Assembly (NCBI GenBank): GCA_003157315.1
Contig: PMJE01000274.1
Coordinates: 3,051 to 11,768, forward strand
Direction: 5' to 3'
Length of the DNA: 8,718 bases
DNA from: Myxococcales bacterium
GTDB lineage: Bacteria; Myxococcota; Polyangia; Fen-1088
The notes below the pieces were generated by a model, which was given only the letters and a program-made list of their open reading frames with translations, ran no database searches and was not told the origin of the DNA. The stretch's first letter is position 1; each line of letters begins with the position of its first letter. Shown piece after piece: positions 1 through 4,683 of this stretch. Position numbers and translations under genes: made by a program.

Positions 1-827
1 TCGGGCGCGAGATAGTACGTGGTGCCGACGATGTCACCCGTGCCGGTGAGGTTGGCGTCGTCGCCCCCCACGCGCGAAATGCCGAAGTCCAGGATCTTGG
101 GCGTCTCGCCCATGGGCGTGCGTGCGAGAAAGATGTTGCCGGGCTTCAGGTCGCGATGGACCACATTGGCGCGATGGGCGGCATGCACGCCAGCGCAGGC
201 TGCGACTAGCACGTTGGCGGTGCGCTCGACCGAGAGCGGACCCTCCGCGATTTCAGCTGCCAGGCTGCGGCCGGAAAGATATTCCATGACGATGTAGGGC
301 GTGTCGCCTTGCGTGCCGTAGCTGTAGATGATGACCAGGTTGGGATGGACCACGCGCGAGGCGGCCTGGGCTTCGCGCCTGAAGCGGGCCAGCGCGTTGG
401 GCTGCAATCGGTCAATTCCGTGCAGGGTTTTGATGGCCACCGTGCGGCCGAGATCGCGGTCGAAAGCCTTGTACACGCAGCCCATCCCGCCCCGGCCCAC
501 CAGGCTGACGATCTCGAAGTGGTCCACCTGCTCACCAGCGCGAAAGGCACCGAGTGGCGGCTCGATGTCGGGTATCGGCGCAGGGGCATCGGGCGGCGTG
601 AGCGCGAGTGACACCTGGGGAGCAGGCCCGACGGCAAGCGGATCCGTGCGCAGCGGGCGCTCGCGCGCTGTAGCGGGCGCGTGGACTTGGTCGCCGGGGC
701 GGTCGGGCAACACTGCGGTCGCCGGATAGTCGGGCTGGGCAGCCGGCGGCGATACGCCGGCCCCTTCCTCCGGCCGCGGCCGGTTGTAAGACAGAGTGTC
801 TGGGCTGCTCTGTCCGGGCTGCTTCAC
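1..827 (-). CDS. Ser/Thr protein kinase (Hanks type), C-terminus cut by window edge
   Basis: Transfers phosphate from ATP to Ser/Thr of target proteins. Reading from GTG at 827, 275 residues are visible. Residues 1-105 are a Pro/Ala-rich leader. The kinase domain starts about residue 103 (HFEIVSLVGRGGMG). The Gly loop GRGGMG is at 111-116, the ATP-anchoring Lys of AIK at 133, the catalytic loop HRDLKPGN at 224-231 with catalytic Asp226, DFG at 247-249, and the APE motif begins at 274, where the window ends. The catalytic residues up to APE are intact and it is an RD kinase. The GTG start is chosen because AGGGG lies 6 nt upstream, no ATG precedes the kinase domain, and a TAG stop lies in frame at 846-848. 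Bacterial kinases of this Pkn type often carry a membrane segment and a sensor region after the kinase domain; whether this one does is outside the window. It lies 98 bp downstream of the lipoprotein gene, in the same direction. Confidence 0.95.
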   Translation of the reverse strand, partial: MKQPGQSSPDTLSYNRPRPEEGAGVSPPAAQPDYPATAVLPDRPGDQVHAPATARERPLRTDPLAVGPAPQVSLALTPPDAPAPIPDIEPPLGAFRAGEQVDHFEIVSLVGRGGMGCVYKAFDRDLGRTVAIKTLHGIDRLQPNALARFRREAQAASRVVHPNLVIIYSYGTQGDTPYIVMEYLSGRSLAAEIAEGPLSVERTANVLVAACAGVHAAHRANVVHRDLKPGNIFLARTPMGETPKILDFGISRVGGDDANLTGTGDIVGTTYYLAP

Positions 828-833
828 GTCGCG

Positions 834-838
834 CCCCT
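834..838 (-). promoter_or_regulatory. Ribosome binding site of the kinase gene
   Basis: AGGGG on the minus strand sits 6 nt before the GTG at 827. It decides the start, since no ATG occurs in frame before the kinase domain. Confidence 0.55.
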
Positions 839-849
839 GCGTCGGCTAC

Positions 850-859
850 ACGGTACCGT
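850..859. repeat. Perfect 10-bp palindrome upstream of the kinase
   Basis: ACGGTACCGT reads the same on both strands. It lies 22 bp before the GTG start of the kinase and just downstream of the candidate promoter, where an operator could sit. A 10-bp palindrome can occur by chance, so the regulatory role is only a suggestion. Confidence 0.3.
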
Positions 860-869
860 CATGGGGGAA

Positions 870-898
870 ACGATGGCGAGGGAGCCTGGGCGAGTCAA
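870..898 (-). promoter_or_regulatory. Candidate sigma-70-like promoter of the kinase gene
   Basis: On the minus strand TTGACT (893-898, five of six matches to the -35 consensus) is followed after 17 bp by CATCGT (870-875, three of six matches to the -10 consensus). This predicts a transcript start near 863 and a short leader containing the palindrome at 850-859. The -10 is weak, so the call is tentative. It would let the kinase be transcribed apart from the lipoprotein gene. Confidence 0.25.
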
Positions 899-925
899 GG
901 GGCGAGTGAGCGAGGTGAGCCCGCG

Positions 926-3043
926 CTATGGTTTGTACTCGTCAGCGCCGCAGTCGCAGGCAGTGCCGATCGGCCGCGTGTCGCCGTCAATGTCGTCGAG
1001 AGGACAGGTGGTGCCGCCGGCATTCACACAGGGGGAGGCTGCGGTCAAGTGGTAGGGCCGGGACGTGTCGAACAGTGGATCGCCAGACTTCGAGGAAGTC
1101 GGTGTGGCGCAGTTGAGCATGTCGCCAACCGTATTGTTGTAGAAGAGAAGCCCGCTGAGGGACTGGCTCGGGTCTGCGCAGACCACTCCGGCGGCGCCGC
1201 TGTTGATTACAGTGTTGTACCAGAATCGCCCTGGCCCGGCGGCTGACACCGCGCCGAGATACACACCGCCGAAACTGACGGCGCCAACGCTGCCCGGGCC
1301 GTTCTTGTCGAAGACCGAGTTCGATATGTCGAATGCCCCACCGGCGGCGACAATGAGGCCACCCTTGGCGTTGTTCGTCAGAATGGAGCGGTCCATGCGG
1401 AGAGTGGCGCCCGAATCGACGGTGATGCCGGTGTTGAAGCTGCCGGCCACGGTGAGTCCGCGCAGGTAGAGGTCGCCAGAAACCAGATGGATGCCGACTG
1501 CAGCACCCGGTGCGATGGTGGCGCCGTTCTGGCCGACCACGGAAACCTGCGCGCCGGAGTACGTTGCGGACCAACCGAGCCAGGCGTCTGGTCCCCGCAT
1601 TACGACCAGGCGCTTGGTCGACGCTACCGCATTGGCGCCGTCCTGGGAGTTGCAGAACGGGTTCACCGCCGTGCCTCCAGAAGCAGCGCTGGGCGAGCAA
1701 ATTGTCGCGTTGTCTTGCACGTAGATCGTCTCCGCATCTGTGGCACAGCGGCCGTCCTGATGGAACATGCATACGCCTGGATTGGCGCCAAGCTTGGTCG
1801 CGCACTGGGCGTCGCTGGTGCACTTGGTGCATTGCTGATTTGTGCAGATTGGTGTCGCCCCTGAACAGTCCCCATCCTTGAGACACTGCACACAGTGTCG
1901 GGCAGCCGTATCGCACACTGGCGCGGACGCGGCCTTGCAGTGGCTTGACTGCACGCACTCGACGCACTTGTTGGCTGACGTGTCGCAGGCAGGACTAGTC
2001 GATGTCTGGCAATCCAAGTCTCCCACACATTCCACGCATGCGCCCGTCTCTAGCTTGCACACGGGCAACGCGGGGTTTTTGGTCGCGCAGCCGTCGAGAG
2101 GCGCGCTCTGCGTGCCGCAGCCCACGCAGGTCTGCGAGCTTCCGCAGATGGGCCGGCTCGGATCGTTGCAGTTGGAGTGCGCGAGACACCCCACGCACTG
2201 GTTGGTTGTCAAGTTGCAGAACCCCGCGGCCACCCCTCCATCCGCCCCTCCGTCCGTGCCCCCGTCCACCCCGCCATCGGCGCTGCTCGTGCAGTCAGCA
2301 TTGGCCAAGCAGCCGACACACTTGCCAGTCGCCGAGTCACACACCGGGGCGGCGCTGCTCTTTGCACGGCATTCATTCGTGGCCGAAATGCACGCCACGC
2401 ATTGGTTGGCCACGCACACGGGTTTCGTAGGATCAGCGGTGCAGTCGCTGCTCTTTGCGCAAGCCACGCACCGGCCGCTGGTGGGTTCGCAGACGCCGCC
2501 TCCGGCGCCGCTGTCTGCTCGTGAGAGGCAGTCATTACTGGTCTTGCATTTTGCGCACCGGAAAGCCAGGCACAAAGGTCCACTGTCAGGACAGTCGTTG
2601 TCGCTACTGCAGCTCCCCTGGCTGTCGACCGGGCGCCTGTCCACCGATAGGTCCGCCACAGCGTCGGCCACGGCCAGGTCTACGGCCACGTCTAGGGCCA
2701 CGGCCACGTCCACGATGACGTCTACAGCCACGTCTGGGGCCACATCGACGGCCACACCCATGTCCACGGCCACATCTGCGACCAAATCCACTGCGACCTC
2801 CGGGGTCACCTCCAACGGCGCGTCCACGGTATCGAGCCCCACTACCTCAAGTCCGCCTGCGTCCGCGGCGGGAGCCGCGACCTCGGCCGCTGCATCGACT
2901 GCAAGCACGCAGCGATAGTCGGGGCTGCAGGTGTAGCCCTGCGCGCATGCGGCAGCATCGCTGCACTTGCTCCAGTCGCGTTCAGTCTTGTCGCAGGCGA
3001 AGAGCAGGCAGAGAGGAAGGACATAGTAGATTCGCATATTCAT
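926..3043 (-). CDS. Cys-repeat lipoprotein with C-terminal beta-helix domain
   Basis: Predicted exported lipoprotein of 705 residues; function unknown. The signal peptide ends in the lipobox LFAC (Cys17 would be lipidated), followed by Asp18. A short Cys cluster (27-45) leads to an Asp/Val/Ala-rich stretch (48-137). Then come ten modules with a C-x-x-C node, often CVxC, beginning at 163, 192, 215, 242, 283, 306, 336, 360, 384 and 405, typically with DC and PVCD between nodes. A DGG repeat interrupts the module after the fourth node. Residues about 438-655 look like a right-handed beta-helix (short strands, NNA/NNT turns). The C-terminus has DIDGDTRP and GADEY, as in choice-of-anchor Q type beta-helix proteins. 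Start: ATG 3043 is preferred over the in-frame GTG at 3055, because GGTGAGG lies 6 nt before the ATG and the GTG falls inside that ribosome site. Such Cys repeats are common in myxobacterial surface proteins. Binding or adhesion outside the cell is inference. Confidence 0.9.
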   Translation of the reverse strand: MNMRIYYVLPLCLLFACDKTERDWSKCSDAAACAQGYTCSPDYRCVLAVDAAAEVAAPAADAGGLEVVGLDTVDAPLEVTPEVAVDLVADVAVDMGVAVDVAPDVAVDVIVDVAVALDVAVDLAVADAVADLSVDRRPVDSQGSCSSDNDCPDSGPLCLAFRCAKCKTSNDCLSRADSGAGGGVCEPTSGRCVACAKSSDCTADPTKPVCVANQCVACISATNECRAKSSAAPVCDSATGKCVGCLANADCTSSADGGVDGGTDGGADGGVAAGFCNLTTNQCVGCLAHSNCNDPSRPICGSSQTCVGCGTQSAPLDGCATKNPALPVCKLETGACVECVGDLDCQTSTSPACDTSANKCVECVQSSHCKAASAPVCDTAARHCVQCLKDGDCSGATPICTNQQCTKCTSDAQCATKLGANPGVCMFHQDGRCATDAETIYVQDNATICSPSAASGGTAVNPFCNSQDGANAVASTKRLVVMRGPDAWLGWSATYSGAQVSVVGQNGATIAPGAAVGIHLVSGDLYLRGLTVAGSFNTGITVDSGATLRMDRSILTNNAKGGLIVAAGGAFDISNSVFDKNGPGSVGAVSFGGVYLGAVSAAGPGRFWYNTVINSGAAGVVCADPSQSLSGLLFYNNTVGDMLNCATPTSSKSGDPLFDTSRPYHLTAASPCVNAGGTTCPLDDIDGDTRPIGTACDCGADEYKP
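2231..2281 (-). repeat. 12-bp coding tandem repeat, X-D-G-G, four units
   Basis: Inside the lipoprotein gene, four units of Ala/Val/Thr-Asp-Gly-Gly are encoded in tandem within a Cys module after the fourth CVxC node. The DNA units are near-identical 12-mers rich in C on the plus strand. They lengthen this one module compared with its neighbours, which suggests slippage expansion. Confidence 0.7.
2654..2800 (-). repeat. Degenerate 12-bp coding minisatellite, V-A-V-D
   Basis: Roughly twelve degenerate units with consensus GTGGCCGTAGAC (minus strand) encode a Val-Ala-Val-Asp pattern between the lipobox region and the Cys modules of the lipoprotein. The units vary at third codon positions and by small in-frame changes, as in an old expansion under selection for composition. 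The result is an acidic spacer that could hold the Cys modules away from the membrane. Confidence 0.7.
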
Positions 3044-3049
3044 GGTTTG

Positions 3050-3056
3050 CCTCACC
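3050..3056 (-). promoter_or_regulatory. Ribosome binding site of the lipoprotein gene, overlapping the upstream stop
   Basis: GGTGAGG on the minus strand lies 6 nt before ATG 3043 and contains the TGA stop (3052-3054) of the upstream gene. The arrangement suggests translational coupling and argues against the GTG at 3055 as the start. Confidence 0.6.
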
Positions 3057-3864
3057 AGGTGAAGGAGTAGAAGAGAATGGCGCCAACCACCGCGGCGCTG
3101 ATGCCCCCGGCCAGCCAGCCGGCACCACGTCCACCCGTGACGTGCCTATCGGTGCAGATGCTTGTTTCGCCAGCTGCACAGGCCTGCTGGCCGTTGAGAT
3201 GCAGGAGGTATCCGCCGTACACCGTCGCAGCTACACCGGCGGCGAACAGCGCGACGCTGCCCACCTGGCCGATGCGCTTGCCGGCAGAGCTGGTCGGAAC
3301 CGGCGCGGAAGACGGCGGGCTTACCTCCAAGGCTGCCGGTGGCAGTGCCGGTGGCGGGGCCGGTAGCGTCGGGACCGGTGGCGGGGCTGGTGCGGCATCC
3401 TCGGCCTCGAACACGCGCGCACAGAGCGCGGCGACCCGGTCGCGCAAGGCCGCGTGCAGATCCGGCAAAGTGCAGATGTCGCAGCTCTTGCCATCCGAGC
3501 TGAGCGTCTTGCCGGTGCGTGCGTCCCACATCTGTAGCTGCAGGTTGAACGAGCCCTTCTTGAACACGGATTCAACCCGCAGCACGTGGGTGGCACCAGT
3601 CATGCGGTGAATCGCTATCATGCATTCAGGCTGGTTGCAGTCTCCGCCCGCCACGGCCTTGGCCTCGATAGCGGGCACGATCTCGGCGCCCAGCGAGCGC
3701 ACAACCTCTTCGATGTCCGCGCGCAAAGCGGTGACCTCGCCACGAGGAACCTTGCTGGTGCCTGCTTCGACGACCGCCACCCGATGGGCCGCTGCTGCGA
3801 CCACTCGAGGAACCAGGACCGAAAACAGAATGACCGCCGACAAGCCGAGGCGAAGGAAACGCAT
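3052..3864 (-). CDS. Secreted protein with Pro-rich linker and two C-terminal membrane helices, function unknown
   Basis: A 270-residue protein I cannot assign to a named family. A signal peptide (about 1-26, ending VVAAAA) precedes an alpha/beta domain of about 30-155: VAVVEAG strand, a helix, SLGAEIVPA, then CNQPECM (Cys76, Cys81), TGATHVLRVESV and a CDIC pair (Cys128, Cys131). This order resembles the small periplasmic TolB/CsgG-like domains that report on an 'ability to detect' strand pattern, but that is only a fold guess. Residues 158-193 are a Pro/Ala linker. Two hydrophobic segments, about 200-221 and 248-268, flank a loop with Cys229 and Cys237; the protein ends FYSFTW. The ATG is the only likely start; GGTGAG lies just 3 nt before it, closer than usual. 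Its TGA lies within the ribosome site of the lipoprotein gene, so the two genes form an operon and may act together in the envelope. Confidence 0.88.
   Translation of the reverse strand: MRFLRLGLSAVILFSVLVPRVVAAAAHRVAVVEAGTSKVPRGEVTALRADIEEVVRSLGAEIVPAIEAKAVAGGDCNQPECMIAIHRMTGATHVLRVESVFKKGSFNLQLQMWDARTGKTLSSDGKSCDICTLPDLHAALRDRVAALCARVFEAEDAAPAPPPVPTLPAPPPALPPAALEVSPPSSAPVPTSSAGKRIGQVGSVALFAAGVAATVYGGYLLHLNGQQACAAGETSICTDRHVTGGRGAGWLAGGISAAVVGAILFYSFTW
3348..3391 (-). repeat. 17-bp direct repeat in the Pro-rich linker
   Basis: Two 17-bp copies (3348-3364 and 3375-3391) differ at one base and lie 27 bp apart start to start. They encode PAPPP-type segments of the linker in the two-helix protein, a sign of internal duplication. 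Confidence 0.5.
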
Positions 3865-3902
3865 GCGCTCACCATCGCGAGATTCGACAATGACGTCAAG
3901 GG

Positions 3903-3932
3903 TTTGCAGAAGAGGATGGCAATGGGTGTCAA
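3903..3932 (-). promoter_or_regulatory. Candidate promoter of the secreted protein-lipoprotein operon
   Basis: On the minus strand a perfect TTGACA (3927-3932) is followed after 18 bp by TGCAAA (3903-3908, three of six matches). The predicted transcript start near 3896 gives a leader of about 32 nt. A second -35-like TTGACG lies at 3894-3899. The site is in the 104-bp gap after the TPR gene and would start a separate transcription unit. Confidence 0.35.
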
Positions 3933-3943
3933 CCGGAGCGCGA

Positions 3944-3976
3944 GCAGGTAGAGGACCGCGGGTCGCTGCTACCTGC
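3944..3976 (-). terminator. Hairpin at the 3' end of the TPR gene, possible terminator
   Basis: An 8-bp perfect inverted repeat, GCAGGTAG (3944-3951) and CTACCTGC (3969-3976), encloses a second small stem GACC/GGTC (3954-3957 and 3961-3964). One outer arm covers the TAG stop of the TPR gene. No T-run follows on the minus strand, so it is not a classical Rho-independent terminator; it may pause transcription or protect the mRNA end. Confidence 0.35.
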
Positions 3977-4673
3977 CCTGCTTGGCGCGCACCGCCTGCA
4001 ACTGGCGGGCGATGCGGAAATTGCCCGGATCGCGCTCCAGTGCCTTGCTGAGCAGGCGCTCGGCTTCAGCAAGATGTCCGCGCTTGAACGCAATCGCTCC
4101 CAGCAGGCCGTCGGCCTCACGGTTGCCCGAGGCAGCAGCGCGGTGGGCCTCGCTTTGGGCGCGATCCAGATTGCCTTCGTCAAACGCAGCCTGGGCCCGT
4201 TCGAGGGACGCTTCGGGGCTGGGGCGAGGCACGTGGATCTCGCCTGCCGAGCCCGTGGTAGTGCTGGGGGAGGAATTCCCGAGCGTTTCCGAGTGAGCCT
4301 GGGCGGGCGGTGGGGCTGCCGCAGGCTGCGGCAAAGCAGGAGACCGAGCCAGGGGCGCCGCGGTTGCAGGTGAAGGCTCGGCAAAGCGTGCCATGGCCGG
4401 CTCGGGCGCATCCGCGGCTCGGCGCAGGTGCAGAAAATCATAGGCGAGCAGGCCCGCGACCACGAGCGCGCCCAGAATCACCAGCAGGACCACGTGCCAG
4501 CCGCGCCCGGCCGCCTGTGCCGCTGTCTTGCGGCGACCGCGGCGCTCGGCAGGCAATGCCCCCGCCTCGGCCGGCGACGTGAGCAGCGGAGCCGAAGCAT
4601 CGGGCGTGGCAGCCCCGACGCGCATGTCGGCCGGCCGGTCGAGGGTGTGGTTCTGCCCCTGCTCGGGTTGCAT
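3969..4673 (-). CDS. Single-pass membrane protein with TPR repeats
   Basis: A 234-residue protein. Residues 1-58 are hydrophilic and carry the basic patch RRGRRK (44-49). One membrane helix spans about 60-80. A Pro/Ala-rich linker covers 85-150. The C-terminus has two TPR-like helical hairpins at about 155-184 (AFDEGNLDRAQ) and 187-220 (AFKRGHLAEAERLL, ALERDPGN). TPRs bind other proteins. By the positive-inside rule the N-terminus is cytoplasmic and the TPRs face the periplasm. The ATG at 4673 lies 10 nt after the stop of the M28 peptidase gene and has no clear Shine-Dalgarno site, so translation is probably coupled to the peptidase. A hairpin covers its stop codon. The role is unknown; a scaffold or docking protein is the most the sequence supports. 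Confidence 0.88.
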   Translation of the reverse strand: MQPEQGQNHTLDRPADMRVGAATPDASAPLLTSPAEAGALPAERRGRRKTAAQAAGRGWHVVLLVILGALVVAGLLAYDFLHLRRAADAPEPAMARFAEPSPATAAPLARSPALPQPAAAPPPAQAHSETLGNSSPSTTTGSAGEIHVPRPSPEASLERAQAAFDEGNLDRAQSEAHRAAASGNREADGLLGAIAFKRGHLAEAERLLSKALERDPGNFRIARQLQAVRAKQGR

Positions 4674-4683
4674 GAAGAAACAT

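Noticed and set aside
206..637. Minus-strand open frame of 143 codons within the kinase gene
   Set aside because: Out of frame with the Gly loop, HRDLKPGN and DFG motifs, which lie in the neighbouring frame.
1760..2570. Regularly spaced repeats that could suggest a CRISPR-like array
   Set aside because: The repeats are degenerate coding Cys modules of about 70-120 bp, with no identical repeat units or unique spacers.
1842..2918. Long plus-strand open frame (358 codons) across the lipoprotein gene
   Set aside because: Ser/Thr/Ala-rich antisense of the Cys modules and acidic repeats; the minus-strand frame has a lipobox, ordered Cys modules and a ribosome site.
4438..4683. Minus-strand ATG at 4683 close after the peptidase stop
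   Set aside because: It opens a different, composition-poor frame; the TPR and membrane helix lie in the frame from ATG 4673.
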